NCBI GenBank assembly: GCA_005656395.1
Contig: SRSI01000042.1
Coordinates: 124,001-188,000, forward strand
DNA length: 64,000 nt
Source: Strongyloides papillosus
Lineage: Eukaryota > Nematoda > Chromadorea > Rhabditida > Strongyloididae
Direction: 5' to 3'
The position numbers and the translations under genes were made by a program. Shown piece after piece: positions 11,566 to 22,054 of this stretch (the stretch's first letter is position 1; each line of letters starts with the position of its first letter). Below the pieces are notes generated by a model, which was not told the DNA's origin, did no database searches, and worked only from the letters and a program-made list of their open reading frames with translations.

Positions 11566-12829
11566 GACATTTTGTAACGATGGTTGATATTCATAAATTA
11601 TTATGAGTATTTGAAAATGAATTTCTAAAAATAATTTTAAATAAATAAATAAAGAATTAATGTTTTAAAAATAGCAATAATTTCTTATAAAATAATTTAC
11701 TAGTAGTGAAATATATTTACTTTATCGATTTTTCATAGAGTAACAATTCATTAAATATTTGTTAACGCTCATAGAAGGCATTGACTCCGAGAATATTTAA
11801 ATACAATTAATTTTAAATCATTTATGTCATATTATCAAATACCATTTTTATTTGTTAAAGTTATATTGAAATAAAGTTTATTTATAAAAATTGTTATTGT
11901 TTGCTATAGAAGATAACAACTTCTTAAAAAAGCTGATTTGCTTATTTACGCAACTTTTTCTGGAGCTTTATAAGTTATTATCTCGTAGGAAACTAATACA
12001 ATGTTTTTATTGTAACTCTAAGATAGATCTCTGAAAACATTATAGTTATCTAAGGGAATGTTATTTATGTTAAGAAAAGCGTATCTATTAATAATAGCAT
12101 AGATTACATATGAATACTAAAAAGTAATAAAATGACTATTACAATATAATTGTATGAGTTTTACACCAACTAAATTAAACTGTTCTAACTTTTATTGAAG
12201 CAAAAAATTTGGTTAATAAAATGTTAACTATTCTAAAATATTCTATTTAGTAATAAGTACTTAATAGCTACAAAATTATAATGTTTATAATGAAATTATA
12301 CTTAGGAATGAAAAATTTATAGACAGAAGATGCACACAAAAATATTAATAAAAATGTCTAAGCAGCAAGCATGAATTTCATTCTTAATTCAAACCTATAT
12401 AACTATTAATTTGTGTCTGACATTCAAAATTCATATCAAACCACTATCTTTTTTTTAACTGTTATGATTTAATTATCTGTTTTTCACAAAGTACAACTAA
12501 CATGAAATTTAAAAATATTGATATAAAAATAATAAATTAATGTAAAAACAAAGTATTTTAGCGAAATCTGATAAAAACTCTCTGAAATAAAATTCATTGT
12601 AAAAAAATTTATTGCAAAATTAGATAATTGAAAATAGTTTCTGATTTATTATTATATAACAAAAACTATTTATTAATGATATGTTAAATTGTTTAGTGAG
12701 TAAGTATTATGTTATTTTTAAAAAAGTTCATTAAATTAAAATAAATGAAACCTGCTTTTTAATGCATTTAATAAAAAATGATTTCTGCAGTTTTGAAATT
12801 TTTATATTCAGCAACAAAAAAGATATCGA
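11566..12829. other. Intergenic AT-rich DNA with a decayed 3' flank
   Basis: The first ~80 nt resemble the conserved family 1 3' flank (GATATTCATAAATTATTATG). The rest shows no gene. A weak TTTTTCTGGAGCTTTATAAG segment at about 11950 matches spacers at 4390 and 7305, again marking the tandem unit. Confidence 0.4.
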
Positions 12830-12970
12830 AACATATTTAAAATTTTATTTGTTGTTCTTTGATTATTTTTACAAAAGAGTTTAAATATTTATTCTCTAAC
12901 ACTTTATATGATAATTTTTCAATATTTAAGTGAAATTCTTTAACAAAATATTAAAATGGAACACTTCTAA
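12830..12970 (+). promoter_or_regulatory. Conserved family 1 upstream block
   Basis: It contains GAAACATATTTAAAATTTTA, TGTTCTTTGATTATTTTTAC, GAGTTTAAATATTTATTC, ATGATAATTTTTCAATATTT and AAGTGAAATTC in the same order and spacing as before the other copies. Confidence 0.45.
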
Positions 12971-13497
12971 ATGATAATTTTTGGAGCATTAATAACATTT
13001 ATAATTATTTTTATCTCTGAAATTATTGAAACTCAGTATTTATATAAAATTTATAACAAGTATGAAGCTGTAGTTATGGGGATTCCTGTATGTAGGTATC
13101 GTACAAAAGGTTTTCTTATCGTTTCTATAACCGAAAAATCATATGACTGTAAAAGAAAGATACCCATCGCTGGTACTGTTGGATATTATAATGAAGCATT
13201 TTATCTTATTGGAGGTATTAAAAAAAAGAAAAAGCCACGTAAGTGAATTAATTAAAAAATTATATATTATATTTAAAAGATCTTTATCTTAAAATTACAC
13301 ACCAATGTTCAAGAACTAGAATGACCTGTACGACATTATTTATTAGAGAAATTCCTGAAAAAAAAATTACTGGACCCGGAGAAGATATAAAAATGTATAA
13401 TCTTGGAATGTTTGATTTGTCCAAACAACCACTACGTGATTCTATTTGTCGTAGAAGAGGAAGAAATATTACTCCTTTAGATATCACTGAAAAATAA
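12971..13497 (+). CDS. Family 1 secreted protein, copy 7 (two exons, 4-Cys type)
   Basis: Exon 1 is 12971-13238 and exon 2 is 13280-13497 (41-nt phase-1 intron, acceptor TTTAAAAG|AT), giving 161 aa. The signal peptide is residues 1-20. Exon 1 shows VVMGIPVC, a diverged TEKSYDCKRKIPIAGT and AFYLIGGIKKKKKPR; exon 2 shows HQC, MTC, IREIP, YNLGMFDLSKQP, an ICRRRGR motif and a short tail. Besides the four family cysteines there is one extra Cys in YDC. The run of lysines just before the donor is unusual. The minus-strand frame opposite exon 2 (13284-13487) is a shadow. Confidence 0.72.
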
Positions 13498-13499
13498 AA

Positions 13500-13586
13500 T
13501 GACCTATAACGATTATTAACATTCTTACAGTATTATCGATGTATGAAATACGTTTTATAAAAATATTTTTAAATAATAAAAATTGA
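13500..13586 (+). repeat. Conserved family 1 3' flank
   Basis: ACAGTATTATCGATGTATGA, then TATTTTTAAATAATAAAAATTG: the block seen after other copies, probably 3' UTR. Confidence 0.5.
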
Positions 13587-14461
13587 TTGTCTTTAACATA
13601 GTCTTTAATGAATAAAATTGATTAACTATTTATATCTAGCATTAAGTGAAAATTCATTCAATGTTTATCTATACTGAGTTTCTCAAAGTCTTAAATGTTA
13701 ATAAACTGAGAAACCTATTACACTTTTTTCATTTTGAATTACTAAAGTTTTAAGAAATTAAAGTACTGTTGAAATCTACTTTCTTAAATATGATTTTAAC
13801 TACGTAATATCCTTTCATATTGAAATTATTAATTCTAGTGAAAGAGAGAAATATTTAAGTAGTGTAGATAGACAATAATGCTGGAGGTAGAAGATTTTAT
13901 TTAAAATAAATAAGAGATACAAAGGTAGAAACAGAGTCTGAAAAACATAATAATTATAGTAAATTATTTAACTTAGATAATCAAATTGAATTATTTTAAA
14001 ACGACTATTTAATGACCATCAGTCATTTTTATATTTAAATTTGTCATCGTTTTTGTTTTTTGTATTTATGTTTTACCAATATTTTTTTATAAGTGACAAG
14101 ATATAAGATAAATCTTTCTTATTTATTATTAATATAACAAAGAAATAAAATTTTTTTATTAATTCTAAAAATAAAACGATGTTGGAAGATTTTTTAATAG
14201 TGAGAAGATAAAACTATAAAACAAATCCATGGAAACTATATAATTACAGTTTTATTTAGAATTAGTATATTTAAGTTAAGGTAAAAACTTTTAATTAGTT
14301 ATAATAGAGATTGTAGATAAACAATAAACTTAATAAAGTGATTAAAAGAATAAAATCTATAAAATAAAAAGATGCATATTTCGATTGTTTATACATTTTA
14401 GAATTTTCAAAAATGTATAGCCTAATTTTATCTACTTAGAAAAATTTATTAACTTTAACGC
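13587..14461. other. AT-rich spacer
   Basis: I see no gene or family 1 relic here. Confidence 0.4.
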
Positions 14462-14574
14462 TGTTGTAAATGTGATTGATCCTTATCAATCATATTACAG
14501 ACATAAATGCACTTAGAAAGTCATTACTTACCATAAGGCTGGTATCCGGATAAAGGTAAGTAATAATTTTCTAT
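14462..14574 (+). repeat. Conserved two-hairpin element, copy A
   Basis: A perfect 8-bp stem with 4-nt loop (TGATTGAT-CCTT-ATCAATCA, 14473-14492) is followed by a perfect 10-bp stem ATTACTTACC...GGTAAGTAAT (14523-14564) around a conserved GGCTGGTATCCGGAT loop. The same ~113-nt unit lies inverted at 43750-43862. It may be a foldback MITE or a structured RNA; it codes for nothing I recognise. Confidence 0.6.
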
Positions 14575-15117
14575 GTAATCAAATATAGTGCCTCTAATTT
14601 TAGCTTTTTTTCTGTCAAAAAATATATAATATAAAAGATTATGTACTACAAACACAAAATAAAATCAACACAAAACATAAAAGTAAAAAAAATAAATAAG
14701 ATAATTGAATGTTAAATAAATTATCTTCACAGAATAAGGAAATAGTTCCCTGGTTTAAATATAAATTAAAAGAAATCTATTGTAAAATTATGAAATTACC
14801 AATAGTTTCGGTTATATTATTGTCTATATAAGACTATTTACCAAAAAAATGTTAGTTCTTTTTTGATCAAAAACCTTATAGCGTCTAAAAAATTCACTAA
14901 ATAACAATAAGTTAAATGTTTTTTATAATGTAATTAAAAAAAAATGATTTCTACAATTTATATATTCAGTAGTAAAAAGGATAATAAAATATATTTAAAA
15001 TTATATTTATTGCCCTTTTATTTTTTTATAATAAAGTTCAAGTATTTATTTATATTTTACATGATAATTTTCAATTATTAAGAGAAAGTTATTCAAAGAT
15101 ATCAAAATAGAACATTT

Positions 15118-15570
15118 TCAATCAATACATTTCGAAACATTAATAATAATTTTTATCTTTAGAAGTATTGAAACCCCCATTTTTGTATCCTAAATATGAA
15201 ATTAGCGATCAGGTTATTCTTACCGTTTTATATCCAAAAAGTTACATAGTTTAAAAGAAAAAAAAATCCTTGCTAAAGTGTGTGAAAAATAAAATTAATA
15301 ATTTTTTTTCCTTAAATTGCTAGAAATTTAAGAAACTCGAGTAGGTAAATATATTGCACAAACCACAATTTTATTTTTAAAATCTTTTTGCAAAAAATTT
15401 TCATATGCATTTATAGACTAAATCGCTTTGTTAAGAAAATTTTTTTAAACAATTCCTTAGCAATTTATCTTCTAAAAAAAAGTCTAGTAAAATTTTGTGA
15501 TCTCCGAACCTCCACATTATCTATCTAAATTTCAGAACAAACAATTTTTAAAGAAAAAAATTAATAAAAA
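15118..15570 (+). pseudogene. Family 1 relic
   Basis: AATAATTTTTATCTTTAGAAG and TATTGAAACCCCCATTTTTG match the leader and the IETxFL junction of copies 7 and 9. TATATCCAAAAAGTTACATAG corresponds to the SEKPHI region. Deletions and stops destroy the frame, and exon 2 is barely traceable. Confidence 0.5.
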
Positions 15571-15629
15571 TATAATACATAAAAGAATAGCCTTCAAAAA
15601 TGAAAAACCATCATTTTTAAATAGAAAGA

Positions 15630-15773
15630 TTTTAATATGTATTTAAAACCATATTTTGTGTTTATATATTTTCTTAAAAAAAGTTTAAATATTTATTTAT
15701 TGATATTAAACATTATATCCTTCTATATTTAAAGAAACATTTTTTTATAATTAGTGAAATATACCATTCCTAA
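15630..15773 (+). promoter_or_regulatory. Conserved family 1 upstream block
   Basis: AAGTTTAAATATTTATTTAT, then AACATTATATCCTTCTATAT and AAAGAAACATTTTTT precede the ATG at 15774, matching the order of boxes in the sister genes. Confidence 0.4.
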
Positions 15774-16273
15774 ATGTTAGTTTTTAAAACAATAATATTA
15801 GTCATAGTTATTTTTACCCCTAAGATTATTGAAACAAATTTTTTATATAAAACATATGAAGTTGGAATTTTAGGAACTCCTTTGTGTAAAAAAGTTGCTA
15901 CAGGTTTTGTTGTTGTTTATTTATCCGAAAAGCCACATATTCAAAAGGAATGGAAACCTATTGCTCGAACAGTTATTGAATATGGACGTCAATTTGTTCT
16001 TATTAGAAAGGTTAAAAGTTGGAATAAGCGGCCTAGTAAGTAGATATAATTAAAAAATTATAAATTTATTTTGAAGAACTTTATGTGAAAATTTTTTTTA
16101 GTTGTACGAAAAAAAAGTATGTCCGAGAGAAAATGTACATGCAACAAATTCCTTCAAAGTATATTCGTCCATATAGAAAGTATAACTATTATTTTAATCT
16201 TGGATATATTGAGATGTCTAGTCAACCATCAGTAAGTGTAAGCCACATTAGAAGAGAAAGTTTTTGGTTATGA
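15774..16273 (+). CDS. Family 1 secreted protein, copy 9 (two exons, 2-Cys type)
   Basis: Exon 1 is 15774-16035 and exon 2 is 16077-16273 (41-nt phase-1 intron, donor CCTA|GTAAGT, acceptor TTTTGAAG|AA), giving 152 aa. Leader residues 1-20 (MLVFKTIILVIVIFTPKIIE) are hydrophobic. The mature part has VGILGTPLC, VYLSEKPHIQKEWKPIA, YGRQFVLIRKV, then FFSC, QQIPSKYIRP, FNLGYIEMSSQPS. Only the first two family cysteines remain; the third and fourth are both missing. The donor reads GTAAGTAG, so the unspliced frame ends there. An ATG at 16085 would give a leaderless frame; the spliced model is preferred. Confidence 0.72.
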
Positions 16274-16512
16274 ATTTATTTACAAAAAAATAAAGTATGA
16301 AAAATAAAAAGTTTCTTTTCTAATTTTTTAGTTCTGTATCTCTGATTTAAAAGCATCATACTAAATAAAAATTTCAATTCTTTTATTATTTTGAATAATT
16401 ACTATTTATTCAAAAGTTTATCCATGATGATATACAAAAAAATTAGTTCACATGATATCCTTCAGTGTTTAAGTATTTTTATTTTCTATAAAATAAAATG
16501 AAACATTTTTAA

Positions 16513-16915
16513 ATGGTAATTTTAAAAACAATAGTAACATTTATAATTATTTTTATCTCTAAAATTATTGAAATTCTATTATATGAATTTTTTTCAAATG
16601 TAGATTCAGAAACATTTGTATGTAAACATTTTTAAATAGCTTTTGTTACTGTTTTCATAACAACAAACCATATATTTAGAAGAAAAAGCCATAAGATATG
16701 TGTTATAGAACATTGATGGAAATATATATCCGTTTTGAAGTTTTAGGTATTTGAAAAAAGACTTGTAGCTAAATGTATTAAAAAATTTTCATAAAGCATA
16801 CTTCTCAAAAATTTACTTTTCAACTTGTAAGATGTATAAAATATTTTGGAGTTGGAATTATTGAGATGTCTGCACAGCCATTATAAAATTACTTATCTGA
16901 AAAAAAATAAGTTTT
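16513..16915 (+). pseudogene. Family 1 relic
   Basis: ATGGTAATTTTAAAAACAAT and TTTATAATTATTTTTATCTC reproduce the leader. CTAAAATTATTGAAATTC matches KIIEI. Later an in-frame TAA interrupts the GTPxC region and the donor is lost. The exon 2 remnant near 16850-16890 keeps GGAATTATTGAGATGTCTGC (the GIIEMS motif), closest to copy 9. Confidence 0.55.
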
Positions 16916-17747
16916 TAAATATATATTATTTTATAGAAAAAATAGAATAAATAAAAAGAATGTAAAGTTTTCAAACTCGTTATCGATTGTCTAAGATTTA
17001 GACTTGACAATGTCACATAAAATAATGATTCTGATTATTTTATTATTACTAATTGAAATTTATTTACAACAGAAATAGAAGCACTTTATTAATAACTAAA
17101 GAGTTTATAAGTAAAAAATAAAACTTAATAAAGTAATCGATAGAAAACTTTTTTTTTATCGATTGTTTATGCTTTTGTTGGAAAGTGATTATCGATTAAT
17201 TTTTGTTTTAGTATTACATTTTATTAAATAACATAAACTGTAATAAGATAAAAATATATAACATCCGATAAAATTATTTTTGAACTATAAATGTTAAAAA
17301 CAGACCGTACACCTTAAAATATTAATATGTCATATAAAGCATATACAATCAAAATCTGACTAAAATAAATTGATATAAAAATTGCACTTAAAGAATTCTA
17401 TCACAAAATTAAGATATTTTAAAAAATTTATGATTTATTATTATATATTTAAAACTATTTGCTCTGCATTCATTAATTTATTTGTTATGTAAATATTTTG
17501 AGATGTTCAAACAAAATTTATCTAACAAAAATAAATTAATTTCCATTTTTATTCTATTTGATAAAAATGTGATCCCTATGATGTTGAAATTAAATATTCA
17601 TTTATTAAAAAATGTAAAAATATATTTAAAATCATGTTCTTTAAATTCTTGTTTTTTTTAAAAAGTTTAAATATTCACTAGCTACATTTGTTGCTATATT
17701 TTTAAACACAAAAAGAAGTTTTACCGAAATTATTTAAAGGCTTTTAA
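16916..17747. other. AT-rich spacer
   Basis: No gene seen. Fragments near 17600-17740 resemble the family 1 upstream block before the relic at 17748. Confidence 0.4.
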
Positions 17748-18255
17748 ATGATAATGTAAAAAATTCTTTTAATATCTATAATTATTTACATCATAAAGTT
17801 ACTGAAATACTTTTTCGTTTCAATACTCATCTGCTTAGTGCTTTTAAGGAGTTATAAAATGTAGTTTAAAGAAACTCTAATGAAATCCTGCATTAGTTCT
17901 GATATTTGAAAAACGACTAAATAAAAATGATAAAAATTCTGCTGTATCTAATGTAAAACTAGAAAGTTTATTTCATCATTTAGGTAATCTTAGAACATAT
18001 ATGAAATGGAAAAAATCTGGCAAGTGATTATACTAAAAAACAATAATATACATTATTGAACTTTATGTTAAAATCGTTTATACTTGCATTGTATCTAAAA
18101 GTAGACGTCGAAAAATGTTTATTTAAAAATTTCATTCATACTTTGTGGGACGTAGCTATCGAATATTAAAATTTTTTAATATGGGGAAAATAGATTTAGT
18201 TCAAACAGGAGGAAATATACTACACGATAAAAAAAGACAAAAGCGTTGCTTTTAA
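17748..18255 (+). pseudogene. Family 1 relic
   Basis: The leader-like start (ATGATAATGTAAAAAATTC) already has a stop. GTTACTGAAATACTTTTTCG matches VTEILFR. Exon 1 ends at AAATCTG before GCAAGT, a donor mutated from GTAAGT. Exon 2 traces (AACTTTATGTTAAAATCG and TTTATACTTGCATTGTATC) are visible to about 18255. Multiple stops. Confidence 0.55.
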
Positions 18256-18514
18256 GCAATAACAGTTATAACAACCAAAAAGAATAAATATAGGACTAGA
18301 AAGATTTTTGATTTTACATTTCCGAATCACTTTATGTATCAATTAAATAGCTTCAAATAATTATTGATTTCGATATTTTTTCTTTTTGTAATATTATTTC
18401 CCTAGAAAATTTGTTTCTGACAAAATTATAATTAGACAAAAATTCAAGGTAATAAACTAACTACATATTTTGTATATTATTAATTTGAAATAGAAAGAAT
18501 ATAAATATGTATTT

Positions 18515-18633
18515 GTAATTATCTTTTTTTGTTCTTTGATTTTTATTTCATCAAGGTTTAAAGATTTTATTTGTTAATATGTTAACGGACAACTCTGAAT
18601 ATATAAAAGTTTTATCATTTTAAAAGTATTACA
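18515..18633 (+). promoter_or_regulatory. Conserved family 1 upstream block
   Basis: TTTTTTGTTCTTTGATTTTT, CAAGGTTTAAAGATTTTATT and TGTTAATATGTTAACGG recapitulate the boxes before the other genes, more diverged than elsewhere. TTAATATGTTAA is a short palindrome. Confidence 0.35.
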
Positions 18634-19117
18634 ATGATATATTTTAATATAATTATTTTTAAAACGTTAATATCATTTTTAGTTATTCCTATTTATGTGA
18701 TTAGTAAATATCATTTCCCACTTATTCCTTATGTAACTGGAATTAGAATAAAACTAAATTGTACATATTCGGAATTAGTATTCGCTACTGTATACATATC
18801 TGAAAAGCCACATATTTTTAAAGAGAAGCATCCTATTGCAAAAAAATTTTCAATCTATGGTTTTGGATTTTCATTAATTGGAGCACTTAGAAGAATAAAA
18901 AGACCACGTAAGTAAATTTACCGAAAATAAACAATTTTTTAAAGGCCTTTTTGTTAAAATATTTCATAGATGTTCCAAAAAATGGCTTCCTATCGATTTA
19001 ATGATTATCAAAGAAATTCCCGGTAATTTTATTTACCGAGGCAGAAAGTTAAGAAGTCTTTATAATCTTGGACAAGTAGAGTTGTCTAAACGTTCCAGAT
19101 CATTAAGTTATGAATAA
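18634..19117 (+). CDS. Family 1 secreted protein, copy 12 (two exons, 2-Cys type)
   Basis: Exon 1 is 18634-18907 and exon 2 is 18945-19117 (37-nt phase-1 intron, donor CCAC|GTAAGT, acceptor TTTTAAAG|GC), giving 148 aa. The hydrophobic leader runs to about residue 24. The mature part has VTGIRIKLNC, VYISEKPHIFKEKHPIA, FSLIGALRRIKRPR, then FHRC, KEIPGNFIYRG, YNLGQVELSKRS. Only the first two family cysteines are present. Last copy of the array. The donor reads GTAAGTAA, so the unspliced frame stops at once. Confidence 0.7.
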
Positions 19118-19540
19118 TTAGAAAATGAAGAGAAAGATTGTTTAATTAAAAATTACTTTAAATAAAAAATACCATGTAGCAATATAAAAAATAATTTTTT
19201 TTTTGTTTTCACTATTGAAAATCTCTTAACTATTAAAATAGTGATATCCCATAAATTAAATTTTTATTCATTATCCTTTTTCATTATAATTATGTGAAAG
19301 TTATTATTTTTAAAGTAGATAGTCAAACAAAAATATGTTTTTACTTAGAATTTTCCTATTCTTTATAATATGACATTTATTTTTTGTTGTAAAATTATTC
19401 AAAAGTATTATATAATGTTTAATTACATATGAGTAAATTGAAACTACAAAAATTATAAAAATTAACCAAAAATGATTTTAATTTGCGACACGTCAGATCA
19501 CCACTGGTTTATATGAAAATTTATAACAAGTTATAAAGCC

Positions 19541-19648
19541 TATTTTGCATTTTTCGACATCTGTTTTAACACTATAATATACAACAATGTGGAATAAAGT
19601 TACTTTGTATTATATATAATAGTGTATAAAAATGCAAAATAGAATTAT
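19541..19648. repeat. Foldback hairpin element
   Basis: CTATTTTGCATTTTT on the left pairs with AAAAATGCAAAATAG on the right (15 bp perfect), with further pairing between CACTATAATATAC and the inner GTATTATATATAATAGTG. Two more AAATGCAAAATAG-like copies lie just downstream (about 19695 and 19730). An inverted relative of the left arm lies near 22000. Confidence 0.55.
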
Positions 19649-20413
19649 GGTTTAATTGATAATACTGACTATGAATTAATGTATAGAAGTACAAAAAAAT
19701 GCAAAATAGACATTGAACAGAGTATAAAAAAGCAAAATATAAATATAAGAGGTTAATGCAATTGATAAATTGTTTTATATAGTTCTGTTGATATTATTAA
19801 ATATATTTTGATAGTCAGTGTATAATTAATTTATATTTTAATGAAGCTACACAAATTTCCATGCTGAAAATTATGTATATACTTTATTTTAAATTTGCAG
19901 CAATAGCAATAATAAATTAGTAATTTTTAACAATAAATATATTGATAAATTAAAAGAACATTTTTATATACAAAGGTGGAAATTATTATAAAATTTTTTT
20001 TATTAAAATAGCAAACATTAAATTCAAAAAATAAACAATTAAAATATAAATCACACTTTATGACTTAATTGCATTGTGTTTGGATTGTACTTTTCTTTTT
20101 CTTAAATTACTGATCGTTGTTGATAGTGATTTGGCTTTTTCATTTAAACATGGCAGGAATAGTGTTAATGTTTTCAATAACACTCAGAAAAAGAAGAATG
20201 CAATAGAAAAAATTATTTTGAATGAAAATCCAATAGCTTCCAAAACTTTATCCAATTCAAATGTCTTCAAATGAAAATAGCCAACAGCTAATGATATTGT
20301 AATTTCAAATACAAACAGAAATACAGCTCCAATACAAATGTAAAATTTGTATTTCTGTAATGTATGTCCAAACCATTTAGTAGACAATTTTATAAATAGA
20401 AAAATCATTCAAA

Positions 20414-21484
20414 ATGTTACCTAAAAATTCTTATTTACGACTAGCTAACAATGATTTTTACAATATTGAGAAACATAAGAAATTTATATACAGTAAACAA
20501 CATGAATCTGCTGCAGAATTTCTTTTCTTCGTACTTGCTCCGTTTCAAAATCGGACTCCAGACTTAATGAAATGCCTTTATTATAAAGAAGAAAACAGTT
20601 TAACCCTTTCCCTGCCGAATGACGCATATATGCGTCATAAACAAAAATGTTAATTTATAGTGGTAATTTATGTTATAAGTGGGAAATTTTGGAATAATGC
20701 TATTCTATTTTTTTTTTAAAATATTTATATGAAACAAAATTAAGAAAGAAAAAATAAACTAAAAAATCAATTAAATATTAAATTTTAAAATGAATTTAAC
20801 AGAATTATGAAGAAAAATTGTAACTTAAGCCTGTTTGCTTTTTTTCCTACTGAAGAAATATATTACCAATTATTTATTAACATTTTCTTTTATATAAAAG
20901 TACTTTTCCAATTTTACACACCATGAGTGCGTAATACAAAGAAAAAAATCTCTGGCAGGGAAAGGGTTAATCTGCGAACACTGTAAAACTAGCAGGATAA
21001 TAAGTGAATTTGAAGCACCCATTTTGAACATAAATATTAATGATATCAATAACAAGAAGGATATAAATAGCGCAATAAAAGGGATGTTGGAATATGAAAT
21101 AGAAAGTGTTGCTCGTAAATGCCTACAATGCAATAAGATTTCCTCAAACATGGCTAAGAAACGGATAATAAGAAAATATAAAAAATATTTATTTGTTGAG
21201 CTTACGAAAATATCATGAATAAAGATTCTGAAAGTATGGGCATTGACTTCATATCTTCAAAAGATTCTGTGTATGTAAATGAATTCTTCACACCAAATAC
21301 GCCGTATAAACTGAAAGGATTCATTGCATACGAGATATTTGGACGTAGAACAGGGCATTATGTAACTTATATACGTTATGAAGATAAATGGCATTGCCTT
21401 AATGATAGTCAAAAGCCTAAAGAAATAGATGAAAACGAATTACCTATAGAAAGATCCACTATTTTGCTTTATGAAATGAATTAA
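20414..21484 (+). pseudogene. Ubiquitin-specific protease (peptidase C19) fragment, interrupted
   Basis: Three open pieces form one broken USP-like domain. 20414-20600 has QHESAAEFL, the counterpart of the USP box QQDAxEFL. After a 363-bp MITE the frame resumes in phase at TTAATCTGCGAACAC with CEHC and, about 60 codons on, CLQC, the two CxxC pairs of the USP finger. A frameshift near 21214 leads to 21215-21484, with YKLKGFIAYEIFGRRTGHY (His box) and a W-x-C-L-N-D-S motif. The N-terminal Cys box is not visible. USPs remove ubiquitin from proteins; this copy cannot. Whether it was a host gene or transposon cargo is open. Confidence 0.6.
20604..20966. mobile_element. piggyBac-type MITE with TTAA target duplication
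   Basis: The termini CCCTTTCCCTGCC and GGCAGGGAAAGGG are perfect inverses, flanked by TTAA at 20600-20603 and 20967-20970. A palindrome GACGCATATATGCGTC lies inside the left end. The 363-bp length and absence of a transposase make it a MITE. Removing it with one TTAA would rejoin the USP-like frame in phase. Confidence 0.85.
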
Positions 21485-22054
21485 ATAAAGATAAATTAAT
21501 TATTTTTTTATGATAGTTAAATATAAATTTTATTCTATTTTGATTTTTATAATAAATATTATTTCTTTATTCAAAAATATAATTACAATTTCATTTTAAT
21601 TTTAATAATTTTTATTACATTGGTGCATTTATTATAACTGTTAATATGGAGCTTTCTTTATAATGTTAATTTTTAATTTGCACAATAGATGTTTTATCAT
21701 ATCATTATATTTATAAAAATATAATTTTTCTTATTTTTTCTATTGTTTGTTATATTAAATTAAAGATTAAAAATAATGTCTTTATATAACATTAATATAC
21801 ATTTGTATCATAAAAAAATTGCAATCTTTAGAAATTCACATCATTTTTAAAATTTCATGTTATTGCATAATTCATATATAACGAAAAGGTTATATATGCT
21901 AAGAAGCTAAGAAAATGTGCCATAACTACAAGATTAATACAGTTAACAAACATTACAATACAAAATACTCATTGTTAATACACATTTTACCAATGCCGAA
22001 AAATACAAAATAGGTAGTGTTGAGTTGACGGGCCGTCAATTAAAATAAGATATA
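21485..22054. other. AT-rich spacer ending in an inverted match to 19541
   Basis: No gene. GCCGAAAAATACAAAATAGG near 21995-22014 is the inverse (20 of 22 nt) of the left arm at 19543, so the USP fragment is bracketed by an inverted repeat pair about 2.47 kb apart. Confidence 0.45.

Noticed and set aside
20074..20274. 66-codon frame upstream of the USP fragment, and the opposing minus-strand 74-codon frame
   Set aside because: No USP Cys-box motif can be read in it and the minus frame is a hydrophobic AT-rich reading. Not enough to extend the protease fragment.
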